Below, one piece after another: positions 9,227-18,002 of a DNA stretch of 64,000 nucleotides. Position numbers and translations under genes: made by a program. Position 1 is the stretch's first letter, and every line of letters starts with the position of its first letter. Source of the stretch: Paenibacillus gyeongsangnamensis (GTDB taxonomy: Bacteria; Bacillota; Bacilli; Paenibacillales; NBRC-103111); the NCBI RefSeq assembly GCF_027533625.1, contig NZ_JAQAGZ010000006.1, positions 248,001 to 312,000 on the forward strand, given 5' to 3'. Under the pieces are notes generated by a model, which saw only the letters and a program-made list of their open reading frames with translations, was not told where the DNA came from and did not search any database.

Positions 9227-9258
9227 TATATGCCCTCCGCATAGCTTCATAATAAATT

Positions 9259-9295
9259 CTTTTCATCCTATGCGCATACCTAGTCTGAGGTTCGT
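9259..9295 (-). promoter_or_regulatory. Sporulation-type (sigma-K-like) promoter block, copy B
   Basis: Minus-strand ACGAACC (9295-9289), 15 bases, GCATAGGATGAAAAG (9273-9259), about 30 bases before the start at 9226. The 15-base -10 block and the 7-base -35 block are identical to copy A, while the spacer and flanks differ. That selective conservation is what a promoter would show. Confidence 0.5.
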
Positions 9296-9308
9296 GTATA
9301 CCATTTCT

Positions 9309-9427
9309 GGAAGAAGGCGCGCTTTGTTGTATCGACTGCTGTCGCTTTCCATGCAATGAAGGCAAGTGATTTGAAGGTAGGTCAATCTGTGATTGTCTTC
9401 GGTGCAGATTTTTTGACTAATCTATGA
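9309..9427 (+). pseudogene. Relic of a zinc-type alcohol dehydrogenase (MDR family)
   Basis: No start codon. One plus frame reads STAVAFHAMKASDLKVGQS followed by VIVFGA and a stop at 9425-9427. This resembles the segment of MDR dehydrogenases that leads into the nucleotide-binding fold (xTAYHALKxxxLKxGxSVxVFGAG). Just before it, another frame reads EEGAL, which would fit the same family after a frameshift. Only about 35 residues remain. A search of this translation would settle it. Confidence 0.4.
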
Positions 9428-9496
9428 AAACAGACAATAATAAGAAATAGGTAATTTGCAGGAATAACCATTTAACGCTACTGTCGCTTGCGTACC

Positions 9497-9525
9497 CTTT
9501 GAGCAAACTTGCTCAGAGTCTTTAT
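9497..9525 (+). terminator. Terminator-like hairpin in non-coding DNA
   Basis: Stem CTTTGAGC / GCTCAGAG (9497-9504, 9511-9518, one G-T pair) followed by TCTTTATT. No intact plus-strand gene ends nearby; it may belong to the decayed dehydrogenase region upstream. The rest of 9428-9596 shows only a ribosome site before 9597. Confidence 0.4.
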
Positions 9526-9596
9526 TATGGTTATAAATGGCAGAATAGGGGCAATATACATATCGACGCTAAAAATGGGATTCGGAGGCCGGGGTT

Positions 9597-10898
9597 ATGC
9601 TTGATTGGCTCATGCACTGGATAGATCAGCACGGATATATCGTATTATTTCTTGCACCCATGCTGGAATTGCTTTTTCTGCCCGTTTCTGCAGAAGTTGT
9701 TATGGGTTATGGCGGTGTTCTTGTTTTTCAAGGGAAATTAAATTGGCTGATAAGTATTTTGGCGGCGGGAACCGGCAGTTCGATCGGTATGACCCTTGCT
9801 TATTGGATCGGTTATAAATTGGGGAGACCCTTTTTTGAAAGGTACGGCTCCCGCATCCATATGGGACCTGAACGAATAGATAAGGCTGCTCAGTGGTTTC
9901 AGAGATACGGAAACAAGGTCATTACCATTAACTATTTTATTACGGGAGTCCGGCATATCACAGGATATTTTTCAGGCATTACTCGGATTCCCTTTCGAAC
10001 GTTTATGCTCTATGCATACATCGGGGCTTATCTGTGGGCCGCTATGTTTGTTTCTTTAGGCAAGCTCTTCGGGCCGAAATGGGACCAATATCAAGTCTTA
10101 ATAAAAAAATACGTGTTGATTATAACCATTATTATCGCAGTAATATTTGTTTTGTCTTTCCTTTATAAAAAGTATAAGCTTCAAATCATTGAATTCTTCA
10201 CAAGTACATTCAAAAAAGGAGAAGAGATCTTTCATTCCCTGCGCCGTGTGAAAATATTGGTTGTCGTCACATTCGCGGTTTTTTTATCGCTATTCGTTTT
10301 GATGATCGGTTTAATTCAAGACTTTTTAGCCAAAGAATTTGACGATTTCGATATGGTGACTTCATTTATTATCCACGCGATGTTTGATGAGAGCTGGTCA
10401 TCTTTGATGAATGGCTTCGCATTCTTAGCTTCTTTTGAGGTTTTGGTGCCCATCGTCATATTGACCCTGTTGTGGATTATATTTAAAGGAAAAGATCGAA
10501 TGCTGGAAACCATTTTTCTGCTGATTGTCGTCATCGGGGGAGAAATGTGGGATGAAGGTTTACGGCGTTTGTTTCACCGAGTAGGACATGTAGCTTCAAG
10601 CGGTCATGTGCCCTATACGTTTCCAAGCGAACAAACTTTTATAACACTCATTGTGCTCGGTTTTAGCGCTTTTTTATGGGTACGGCACGTTAGAAGCATT
10701 TGGGTTCGATATGCGGTTTCTTTGATGGTGATTGTTGTGTGTATACTTGTAGGTTTAAGTCGTATATTTTTTGAGGTGCAGTATCCAAGTGAAGTTGCTG
10801 CAGGATACGTATTCGGCGGCGTTTGGCTCAGCTTAAATGTGATTTTGTTAGAGATTTTCCGATTATTTAAAAACAACAAGACGAACTTTTCAACTTAA
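9597..10898 (+). CDS. DedA-family membrane protein fused to a degenerate PAP2 domain
   Basis: 433 residues, many membrane segments. Residues 1-200 are a DedA/SNARE-associated domain (FLPVSAEVVMGYGGVL, LAYWIGYKLGRPFFERYG, FITGVRHITGYFSGITRIPF), a family of lipid scramblases including undecaprenyl-phosphate flippases. Residues about 215-430 have the topology of a PAP2 phosphatase. Its three catalytic motifs are altered: LRRLFHRVGH in place of KxxxxxxRP, FPSEQ in place of PSGH, and SRIFFEVQYPSEV in place of SRxxxxxHxxxD. Both catalytic histidines are therefore missing and the C-terminal half is probably not a phosphatase. It may bind lipid or only stabilise the transporter. Confidence 0.8.
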   Translation: MLDWLMHWIDQHGYIVLFLAPMLELLFLPVSAEVVMGYGGVLVFQGKLNWLISILAAGTGSSIGMTLAYWIGYKLGRPFFERYGSRIHMGPERIDKAAQWFQRYGNKVITINYFITGVRHITGYFSGITRIPFRTFMLYAYIGAYLWAAMFVSLGKLFGPKWDQYQVLIKKYVLIITIIIAVIFVLSFLYKKYKLQIIEFFTSTFKKGEEIFHSLRRVKILVVVTFAVFLSLFVLMIGLIQDFLAKEFDDFDMVTSFIIHAMFDESWSSLMNGFAFLASFEVLVPIVILTLLWIIFKGKDRMLETIFLLIVVIGGEMWDEGLRRLFHRVGHVASSGHVPYTFPSEQTFITLIVLGFSAFLWVRHVRSIWVRYAVSLMVIVVCILVGLSRIFFEVQYPSEVAAGYVFGGVWLSLNVILLEIFRLFKNNKTNFST

Positions 10899-11219
10899 TC
10901 GAAAGTCTTTTTTTATCGAAGCACTGCGGGGGAAAGATTATGCGTGGATCAAAACATTTCTCAAGAAGCTAAGAGGCTTGGGGCTCAAGCAGTTAGTGAG
11001 CTCTGTCTTTTCTTAATTAAAAAAGTCGTTCGGCGGAAGGAGGTTTTCGAGTGTTCATCGAAACCTTTGTTATTGCCGTACTCTTTAAATAAATTTGCTT
11101 TAAGAAGTATGTTCATATCGGCAAAAATTATTTTAGGTATTTGTAGAAATCAGATCATCTCATCCCGTCACTTTATTGTGAGTGATATCACGATATCATA
11201 ATGTGAGAGGAGTACTAAC
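10899..11219. other. Non-coding stretch, no gene recognised
   Basis: A start-less open frame at about 10919-11016 (EALRGKDYAWIKTFLKKLRG and 12 further residues to a stop) looks protein-like but matches no family I can name. The rest is AT-rich. At 11183-11198 there is a perfect palindrome, TGATATC-AC-GATATCA, just before the ribosome site of the DGPF gene, which could be an operator. Confidence 0.4.
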
Positions 11220-11567
11220 ATGCATTACACACTTCTGTTTTATGAAAACCCCGAGGATTTTGCTGCCCGTAAAGATCCGTCCCGGCAACAGGATTACTTG
11301 TCTAGCTGGTCTCACTATGTTCATGCTCTGCGAAAATCGGGCATCGTGGTAAGCGGCTCCGGTTTATATCCGCCGGAGACGGCAACCACGCTGCGCCGCC
11401 ATGATGGCGAGATGCTGGTGCAGGATGGACCTATTTCCGAGACAAAAGAGCAGGTTGGCGGTTTCTTCATCATCGATGTACCCGATCAGGACAAAGCTCT
11501 GGAATGGGCAGCACGCGCGCCCGTCGACGCGGTAGAAGTGAGGCAAAATATCCCTTCGATCAAGTAA
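11220..11567 (+). CDS. YCII/DGPF-domain protein, partner of an ECF42 sigma factor
   Basis: 115 residues, full length for the family. The ferredoxin-like YCII fold and the signature LVQDGPISETKEQVGGFF are clear (DGPF motif as DGPI). GAGAGGAG lies upstream of the ATG. DGPF proteins are typically encoded beside ECF42 sigma factors, and the next gene, five bases later, is one. Their biochemical role is not known. Confidence 0.85.
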   Translation: MHYTLLFYENPEDFAARKDPSRQQDYLSSWSHYVHALRKSGIVVSGSGLYPPETATTLRRHDGEMLVQDGPISETKEQVGGFFIIDVPDQDKALEWAARAPVDAVEVRQNIPSIK

Positions 11568-11572
11568 ATGCC

Positions 11573-12556
11573 ATGAATGCTTATGACGTTGTCGAACAAA
11601 CTGCACGCGATGCCTATGGCCGGCTGGTCTCGTTCTTAGCCATAAACTGGCGGGACATAGACGCTGCGCAAGATGCGATCTCGGACGCCTTTCTTGTCGC
11701 ATTGGAAACGTGGCCGCGCGTTGGCGTTCCGGATAAACCGGAAGCTTGGTTGCTTACTGCGGCGCGGCGGAAGTTAATTGATCAAGCTCGCCGTAACCGC
11801 ATCTACAATCGAATTGCACCGACTTTGCTCCTGATGTCGGAAGAAGCCGAACAATCGACTTCTTCCGACACAGTTTTTCCAGACGAACGACTCAAGATGC
11901 TGTTTCTTTGCGCTCATCCCGGCATCGACCCAAAGGTACGCACACCCCTCATGCTCCAGACTGTGCTTGGCATCGATGCCGCCCGCATCGCGTCCGTTTT
12001 CACGGTAAAGCCCTCCACGATGGGGCAGCGTCTTACCCGTGCAAAAACAAAAATTCGCTCTGAAAGCATGCTGTTCAACATGCCTGATGCGGAAGAACTT
12101 CCACAGCGATTGGATTCCGTACTCGAAGCTATCTTTGCCGCATATGGTACCGGTTGGGACGAAGTGACCGAGACGAATACGCACCGAAAAGGGTTGACCG
12201 AAGAAGCGATCTATTTAGGCAGGTTACTTTCACAATTTATGCCTCATGAGCCTGAAGTGCAGGGATTGCTGGCACTGATGCTGCATTTAGAGGCACGCCG
12301 CGATGCCCGCTTGGATGAATCGGGAAACTATGTCCCCCTGTCTGAGCACAATCCTGCAAGTTGGTCGAAGACGTTGATTCAAGAGGCTGAGAGTTGTCTG
12401 AACAAAGCCTCGCAAGCACGGAATGCGGATCCTTATGGACCGTATTTGGCCCAGAGGGGTGACGAAGGAAGAGGCTCAATTAAACGAATGGATGAAGGAA
12501 ATTGCACCAAGCCATCAATTGCGCAAATTCTTTGGACATATTCCAGAAAAATTTGA
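11573..12556 (+). pseudogene. ECF42-type sigma factor, C terminus lost by fusion to DUF488 gene
   Basis: The first about 282 residues are an ECF sigma factor of group 42: region 2 with DIDAAQDAISDAFLVALETW, region 4 with LMLQTVLGIDAARIASVF, and the start of the long C-terminal helical extension (FMPHEPEVQGLLALMLHLEA, LIQEAESCLNKA). Family members go on for roughly 100 or more residues. Here the frame instead runs out of register through a DUF488 gene from about 12418, giving a 45-residue nonsense tail and a total of 327 residues. The extension is needed for activity in characterised ECF42 proteins, so this one is probably impaired. Probably translationally coupled to the DGPF gene. Confidence 0.75.
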
Positions 12557-12749
12557 AACTTTTAAAGCTTTGTATACCGCTGAGTTAGATGCGGATTCAG
12601 TTCAGCCCTATCTGGAGAAACTCAGAATTTGGGCAGAGCGGGGTACAATCACACTATTATATGCTGCCAAAGATACACAGTATAATCATGCCATTATACT
12701 AAAGCAATATCTGGATCAACGAAATGCCAAGAAATCTCCGAACAAATAG
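12423..12749 (+). pseudogene. DUF488 family protein, N terminus truncated at a deletion junction
   Basis: 108 residues reading MRILMDRIWPRGVTKEEAQ and ending in a normal DUF488 C terminus (KFFGHIPEKFETF, LLYAAKDTQYNHAIILKQYL). DUF488 proteins normally carry about 15-20 residues before G-Y-R-I-L-V-D-R-L-W-P-R-G, including the first beta strand; here the upstream DNA is the sigma factor gene in another frame. An ATG at 12423 exists but has no ribosome site. Either a broken remnant or a protein with a shortened N terminus. Confidence 0.7.
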
Positions 12750-12884
12750 ACTTCACCTTTTCTTGGCATCCATTCTGAGACCTCGACCCACATGTTCAGA
12801 CAGGTTTTTTTCTTTTTGCTGTAGGTTATGCTAAGCTTTGACTGTCACCCAAAAAAATCCAGCAACATAAGGAGGTGATGCCCC

Positions 12885-14957
12885 ATGACAACGAACAGCA
12901 AACCCAATAGATTAGCCAAGGAAAAATCGCCGTATTTACTGCAGCATGCTTACAATCCGGTTGACTGGTTCCCTTGGTCGGAAGAGGCTTTTGAGATTGC
13001 CAGGCGCGAAAACAAGCCTATCTTCCTATCTATTGGCTATTCCACTTGCCATTGGTGTCACGTGATGGAACGCGAATCGTTCGAGGACGAGGAAGTCGCG
13101 GCGCTGCTTAACGCCGACTTTATCTCGATCAAAGTAGATAGGGAAGAGCGGCCGGACATCGATAATCTGTACATGTCGGTCTGCCAAGCCCTTACAGGGC
13201 AGGGCGGCTGGCCATTGACGATCGTAATGACGCCGGAGAAGAAGCCTTTCTTCGCGGGGGCCTATTTCCCGAAGGAGCGGAAATACGGTCGTTATGGCCT
13301 GATGCAGCTTCTGCCGCAGCTTGCTAACAAATGGAAGGAAGATCCTGCGAAGGTCGCTCAGATCGGCGAGCAGATTGTGGATGAGACGCAAAAGCGGATG
13401 ATCGCGAACCTGGAAGGGGAGCTGTCGGAAGCGATGCTGGATCGAGCCTATGACTTGTACGAGCAGACGTTCGACCCGCAGTATGGGGGCTTCGGAGATG
13501 CGCCGAAATTCCCGACGTCGCACAACCTCTCGCTGCTGCTGCGTTATTGGAAGCGGACCGGCAATCCGAAGGCGCTGAGCATGGTGGAGAAGACGCTCGA
13601 TGCGATGTGGCGCGGCGGGATGTACGATCATATCGGCTTCGGCTTCGCGAGGTATTCGACGGATGCAGAGTGGCTGGTGCCGCATTTTGAGAAAATGCTA
13701 TACGACAATGCGCTCCTGACGATGACCTATGTCGAGGCCTTCCAGGCTACCGGGAACCGGCACTATGCGAATATTGCCGAGCAGATCATCGCTTATGTAC
13801 TGCGCGATATGACGGATCCGGAGGGCGGGTTCTATTCCGCCGAGGATGCGGATTCCGAAGGCGTGGAAGGCAAGTTCTACGTATGGACGCCGGAGGAAAT
13901 CCAAGCGGTGCTGGGCAAGGAAGAGGCGGAACTGTTCTGCGAGGTGTACGATATTACGCCGGACGGAAACTTTGAAGGGCACAGCATTCCCAACCGGATC
14001 GAGCGGCATCCAGTTACGCCTGAGGAGGAATCCAGACTCGAAGCTTCGAGGATCAAGCTGTTCGAGCACCGCGAGAAGCGTATTCATCCGCACAAGGACG
14101 ATAAGATTCTCACGTCCTGGAACGGGCTGATGATTATGGCTCTGGCCAAGGCCGCCGCGGCGCTGCAAAAACCGGCATATGCCGAAGCGGCGGCACGGGC
14201 CGCCGACTTCGTGCTGACGAAGCTGCGCCGGGAGGATGGAAGGCTGCTGGCCCGCTACCGGGACGGGGAGGCCGCCTACCTCGGCTATGCCGACGACTAT
14301 GCCTTCATGGCCTGGGGGCTGATCGAGCTGTTCGAGGCGACCTTCGAGCTCAAGTGGCTTCGCCATGCCTTAGAGCTTAACGAAGAGATGCTGCGCTTGT
14401 TCTGGGATGAAGAAAACGGTGGGCTGTTCTTCTACGGCCAGGACGGGGAGCAGCTGTTCACGCGCCCCAAGGAAATTTATGACGGCGCGATGCCGTCCGG
14501 CAATTCCGCCGCGGCGCTTACGCTGCAGAAGCTGGCGCGCTATACGTTCAATGCGGCGCTCTCGCAGAAAGCCGACGAGCAGCTGAGGGCGTTCGCCGGC
14601 TCGGTAGAGCGGTATCCGTCCGGTCACGCGCTGTTCCTCATCGCGCTCGACCTGGCGGTGACGGCCCCGGCGGAGATCGTCATTGCAGGCGATCCGAAGC
14701 GTGAGGATACGCTGGCTATGGTGCGCGAGGTGCAGACGACCTTCCTCCCGCATGCGCTCACGATCGTGTACCCGGCGGGAACAGAAGCCGCAGACGAGCT
14801 CACCAAGCTCGTACCATGGGTCGGCGATAAGCTGCCACTCGGCGGCAGGGCGACGGCTTATGTCTGCGAAAACTATGCCTGCCAGTCACCGGTTGGCTAC
14901 CTCGAGGAGCTGCGGGAGCTGCTCGGGGCGGAAGCGGCCGAGGAACCGGCAGATTGA
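12885..14957 (+). CDS. YyaL-type thioredoxin-fold protein (DUF255, SSP411-like)
   Basis: 690 residues, the usual length. The N-terminal thioredoxin-like DUF255 domain (about residues 5-165) begins [20 protein letters not shown] and has a CHWCHVM motif in place of CxxC, followed by GGWPLTI. The rest is an (alpha/alpha)6 glycosidase-like fold as in N-acylglucosamine epimerases ([35 protein letters not shown]). Start with AAGGAGGTGATG upstream. The family is widespread (YyaL in Bacillus) but its reaction is not established. From here on the DNA is clearly more GC-rich than the 8-12 kb stretch. Confidence 0.88.
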   Translation: MTTNSKPNRLAKEKSPYLLQHAYNPVDWFPWSEEAFEIARRENKPIFLSIGYSTCHWCHVMERESFEDEEVAALLNADFISIKVDREERPDIDNLYMSVCQALTGQGGWPLTIVMTPEKKPFFAGAYFPKERKYGRYGLMQLLPQLANKWKEDPAKVAQIGEQIVDETQKRMIANLEGELSEAMLDRAYDLYEQTFDPQYGGFGDAPKFPTSHNLSLLLRYWKRTGNPKALSMVEKTLDAMWRGGMYDHIGFGFARYSTDAEWLVPHFEKMLYDNALLTMTYVEAFQATGNRHYANIAEQIIAYVLRDMTDPEGGFYSAEDADSEGVEGKFYVWTPEEIQAVLGKEEAELFCEVYDITPDGNFEGHSIPNRIERHPVTPEEESRLEASRIKLFEHREKRIHPHKDDKILTSWNGLMIMALAKAAAALQKPAYAEAAARAADFVLTKLRREDGRLLARYRDGEAAYLGYADDYAFMAWGLIELFEATFELKWLRHALELNEEMLRLFWDEENGGLFFYGQDGEQLFTRPKEIYDGAMPSGNSAAALTLQKLARYTFNAALSQKADEQLRAFAGSVERYPSGHALFLIALDLAVTAPAEIVIAGDPKREDTLAMVREVQTTFLPHALTIVYPAGTEAADELTKLVPWVGDKLPLGGRATAYVCENYACQSPVGYLEELRELLGAEAAEEPAD

Positions 14958-14966
14958 ACAGGCAGT

Positions 14967-15022
14967 AAAACGATAAAGGCTGAGCGGAACGTGGCTAACG
15001 TTCCCTCAGCCTTTATCGTTTT
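14967..15022. terminator. Large bidirectional terminator between convergent genes
   Basis: An 18-bp outer stem (14967-14984 with 15005-15022; core CGATAAAGGCTGAG / CTCAGCCTTTATCG) carries an inner stem GGAACGT/ACGTTCC (14986-14992, 14998-15004). A and T tracts at both ends suit both directions. It overlaps the stop codon of the minus-strand GH18 gene. Confidence 0.88.
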
Positions 15023-16958
15023 ATTTGTCTTGTATCATCATGCTCCACAGATCGGATGAATCGTAGCCTAACCGCCATGCCGCTACGCCGGCTAGCTCAT
15101 ACTTCTTGGCAATTTCGAGCCGGGCTTTGATCGTTTCCTCATTCTCCAGCCAGAAGACGTTCGTAAAGCCGCCATCGGAATATTCCACCTTGTACTGGTT
15201 AAAGCGGGAGTCGTACGTCAGCTTCGGATTCTTGGAAGCGATCAGTGCAGGCAAATCCTTCAGCAGCAGCGCCCGGTTACTGTTCAGCGTGCCGTCTGGG
15301 GCGATTTTCCACTCCCGGACGTAGAACGGCATGCCCATGATCAGCTTGTCTCTCGGAATGCCGTAGGAGAGGAACTCCTGCACGCCTTGCTCGACCCATT
15401 GCAGGCCGGCGACCGAGCCGGGCTCCGTGCTGCCGGTCCAGTACTGGTCGTAAGCCATCGTAATGATGTAGTCGACCATTTGCCCCAGCTTCTCGTGATC
15501 GAACGCGCCGGCGGCATTCCATTTGACGCTTCCCCGCGGGAGGTCGACGGAGACGGTAAGTCCCTTCTGATGTGCGGCCGTTGTCAACTGCTGCATAAAA
15601 TTCGTGAAGTTCGCCCGGTCCTTGCCCGCTACGCTTTCAAAATCAACGTTGATGCCGTCAACGCCGAGGCTTGCGGCTTTGTCCGTGAGCGCCCCGACGA
15701 ATTTGGTCACCGCATCGCTGGCGGAGAGAAATTGCGTGGTCAGCGCCTGATCGAATTGATTGCTGACGAGCGGGTAGACGGTGAGTCCCTGTTTCTTCAG
15801 CCAAGCGACCGTATCCTTGTTCGAGCTGTCGGTCAATCCGCCGGCTGCGTCCGCCAGTTGGAAGTAGGTAGGCGAGACGACGTCCAGGCCTTTGGTGTTA
15901 TTCACATGGGCGCGGATCGTGCTGTCGGCGGAGCTTCCGTTCCAGCCCCAGAACTTCAGGTTGCGCAGATTGTCCCAAATTTTCTCGTCGCCGTCGTAGA
16001 GCCGGACAGAAGCGTTGGTATAGCCCATCGCGTAATTCAGCGCCCCTCCGATGGTGGAAAAATCGCTTATCCAGCTGTCTTTTTGAAATACGCGGTAATA
16101 AGGATAATTATTCCAGATGGCCGGACTGCTTCCACCGCTTGTCCGCGGGGCGCTATCATCCGTAATTCGGGTATGATCGAATTGCTGCGCGTATTGAATC
16201 GCGGCATCCACTCCAATGAAGGAGCTTAACAGATTATCGTACTGATATACATGATACGTTCGTTCATTGGAGAAGACCGTGCCACCCGTAGCCGTATTGA
16301 CGATCTTGGATCCTCCCCAGCGGAGCGATTCCTTCACGGCGTCCTCCAGATAGGCGAATCGCCACTCGGGAGGGGCGTACGAGTCTTGCGTTACCTGATA
16401 AATCGGTGTCCCTACCGTGCGCAGCGTGTTTTTCTGCGACTCCGTAATGTTGTCCCACGTCCAACTGTTGTCGCTCAAATCGATGATATGCGAATTGGAC
16501 CATTTCTTGCCCTCGGCTATGGCTTGATTCAGTGTAGGGAAATCCCAGGAATCGAGTGTAATCTCTCCTTGATACAGCCGGTATTTCGGGTAGTTGTTCC
16601 ACACCCAGCCGCCGGATTGCAGATCGCGGACACTGGCGTGTCCCCAGTGCGAGGCTTCCTGCACAGCCTGATCGAGCGTCGCAAATTCCCAGCCGGAGGA
16701 GGTATAGCTGTTCTGATAGACTTTATATCTCGGATAATTGTTCCACAGCCATTTGCGCGTGCCGATTTCCTCTACGTGACTGTCGGCGAAGCCCCGGGCA
16801 TAGGCCTCGGCGGTTTTGTAATCTGAGGTTTCCGTCAGAAGCTTATCGTTCTGGTAAACCCGGTACTTTGACGTTTTATCCGCAGCTAAGGCGGAACCTG
16901 CAGAGGAAAGGAAGAGGGTTAACACGGACAAAAGGAGTGCGGTCTTGCGTTTCAACAT
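15021..16958 (-). CDS. Secreted glycoside hydrolase family 18 protein with six N-terminal repeats
   Basis: 645 residues. Signal peptide at 1-25 (KRKTALLLSVLTLFLSSAGS, cleavage near ALA-A). Residues about 31-325 hold six divergent repeats of roughly 45-55 residues, each opening with Y-x-V-Y-Q and closing with W-x-W-(N/D)-N (for example YRVYQ, YKVYQ, YRLYQ, YQVTQ, YHVYQ, YRVFQ). The C-terminal part is a GH18 barrel with the catalytic segment GVDGINVDFESV (Asp-Phe-Glu), plus MAYDQYW and GMPFYVREW, as in spore cortex or cell-wall YaaH-like hydrolases. The repeats are probably a wall- or glycan-binding module, but they are not LysM or SH3 repeats I recognise. Extracellular. Confidence 0.85.
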   Translation of the reverse strand: MLKRKTALLLSVLTLFLSSAGSALAADKTSKYRVYQNDKLLTETSDYKTAEAYARGFADSHVEEIGTRKWLWNNYPRYKVYQNSYTSSGWEFATLDQAVQEASHWGHASVRDLQSGGWVWNNYPKYRLYQGEITLDSWDFPTLNQAIAEGKKWSNSHIIDLSDNSWTWDNITESQKNTLRTVGTPIYQVTQDSYAPPEWRFAYLEDAVKESLRWGGSKIVNTATGGTVFSNERTYHVYQYDNLLSSFIGVDAAIQYAQQFDHTRITDDSAPRTSGGSSPAIWNNYPYYRVFQKDSWISDFSTIGGALNYAMGYTNASVRLYDGDEKIWDNLRNLKFWGWNGSSADSTIRAHVNNTKGLDVVSPTYFQLADAAGGLTDSSNKDTVAWLKKQGLTVYPLVSNQFDQALTTQFLSASDAVTKFVGALTDKAASLGVDGINVDFESVAGKDRANFTNFMQQLTTAAHQKGLTVSVDLPRGSVKWNAAGAFDHEKLGQMVDYIITMAYDQYWTGSTEPGSVAGLQWVEQGVQEFLSYGIPRDKLIMGMPFYVREWKIAPDGTLNSNRALLLKDLPALIASKNPKLTYDSRFNQYKVEYSDGGFTNVFWLENEETIKARLEIAKKYELAGVAAWRLGYDSSDLWSMMIQDK

Positions 16959-17061
16959 ATATCAGCCTCTCTCTGGTTGATCTACTCTATTAAACGCAGA
17001 CTTATGCCCGGAAGTTGCGTAGGAAAATAGTAGAACGGCCGAAACATGCCGCAACGCAAAT

Positions 17062-17088
17062 AAAATCCCTCCGGGAGGGAGGGATTTC
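17062..17088 (-). terminator. Intrinsic terminator of the yxcD operon
   Basis: Stem AAATCCCTCC / GGAGGGATTT with a short loop. On the minus strand it is followed by TTTTATTTG and lies about 20 bases after the yxcD stop. Confidence 0.75.
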
Positions 17089-17104
17089 GGCAATCGATGT
17101 CGTA

Positions 17105-17386
17105 TTACGCGATATCGGCAACAATTTCGTCTTCGAGGATCAGACGGATCTGATCACGGAAGACGCGCAGGTTATGCTCTTTCAGCAGGTAACGCTCGAT
17201 GGCTTCGAGGATGTTCGCGGCGACGATCACCTGGTTGCGGCCTTCGGCGAACACCTCCGCCGAGAAGCCGTAATCCTCGTCCCACATCAGCTCGACCTCG
17301 ACCTGGGAAGGGTGAAGCTGCTTGCGTTCCGCCATATGCAGGCAGATCGCGTTGATGATATCCTGCTCGTTTAATCTCATCATCAT
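17105..17386 (-). CDS. yxcD: YxcD family protein (DUF2653)
   Basis: 93 residues, the normal length of the family, no membrane segment. It reads MRLNEQDIINAICLHMAERK and EVELMWDEDYGFSAEVF, which is the DUF2653 pattern. GGAGGAACC precedes the first of three ATG codons. It follows the membrane protein at 17404-17847 by 17 bases and shares its operon. Function unknown. Confidence 0.8.
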   Translation of the reverse strand: MMMRLNEQDIINAICLHMAERKQLHPSQVEVELMWDEDYGFSAEVFAEGRNQVIVAANILEAIERYLLKEHNLRVFRDQIRLILEDEIVADIA

Positions 17387-17403
17387 GGCAAGGTTCCTCC
17401 GGA

Positions 17404-17847
17404 TTAGTACTGTCTAGGGGTAGAATCCGGTTTGAACTTCTTCCGGTCGCGGAAGTAGACGAAGATTTTGCGGATGACGGCGAACAAGATCACTAGGGCG
17501 AAGACGTTGACGAGCATGCCGAGCAGGTGGCCCATGAAGCCCATGCCGCCGAACAAGCCGCCGAAGAGCAGACCTGCCAGGCCGCCGATCATCAGCCCCT
17601 TCATCAAGCCGCCGCCGCTGAAAAATCCGCGCTGCTGCGTAGGTGCCGGGTTCGTGGACGAAGCCGGCGATTTGGCCGCCGCAGGTTCCGTTTTATTCAT
17701 ACCGCCGTTCGGCGTTTGCGTGGTCGTGCTGGGGCTGTAGCTCTTTTTCGACGATTTGTAGGATCCCTTCGCATCGGCGACACCGCCGGCCGTGAAGGAG
17801 AGGGCGATTGTGCAGGCCATCAGAATGAGCGAAAGTTTTTTCCACAT
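17404..17847 (-). CDS. Secreted/membrane protein with glycine-rich transmembrane region
   Basis: 147 residues. Signal peptide at 1-27 (KKLSLILMACTIALSFTAGG), a Ser/Thr/Pro/Ala-rich linker (about 28-72), then a glycine-rich hydrophobic pair of segments (GGGLMKGLMIGGLAGLLFGG and LVNVFALVILFAVIRKIFVY) and a basic tail. The Gly-rich part resembles the N terminus of Tim44-like bacterial proteins, but no Tim44 domain follows. First gene of a two-gene operon with yxcD. Confidence 0.7.
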   Translation of the reverse strand: MWKKLSLILMACTIALSFTAGGVADAKGSYKSSKKSYSPSTTTQTPNGGMNKTEPAAAKSPASSTNPAPTQQRGFFSGGGLMKGLMIGGLAGLLFGGLFGGMGFMGHLLGMLVNVFALVILFAVIRKIFVYFRDRKKFKPDSTPRQY

Positions 17848-17874
17848 AATTGGTTCATCCTCCAGATTTTTGTT

Positions 17875-17903
17875 TTGTTGTACACTGCTTACATACGTAT
17901 AAT
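17875..17903 (+). promoter_or_regulatory. Sigma-A-type promoter for the DUF309/two-component operon
   Basis: TTGTTG (17875-17880), 17 bases, TATAAT (17898-17903), 100 bases before the DUF309 start. Perfect -10 and moderate -35. It lies between divergent genes, so it could be accompanied by a minus promoter that I did not identify. Confidence 0.45.
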
Positions 17904-18002
17904 GTAAACAACGGTTTCAGTTTTCATACGAACTTGTTACAATAGGCTTAAGAGCTTTGTAGAAACGCCTGTTGCTGCGTGGATTTACGGAGGGAAATCG
18001 AG

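Noticed and set aside
10944..11201. 85-codon frame between the DedA-PAP2 and DGPF genes
   Set aside because: No ribosome site, no family resemblance, and it runs through AT-rich non-coding DNA.
12780..12820. Terminator after the DUF488 gene
   Set aside because: A T run at about 12806 follows only weak pairing (ACCT/AGGT); not enough stem to call.
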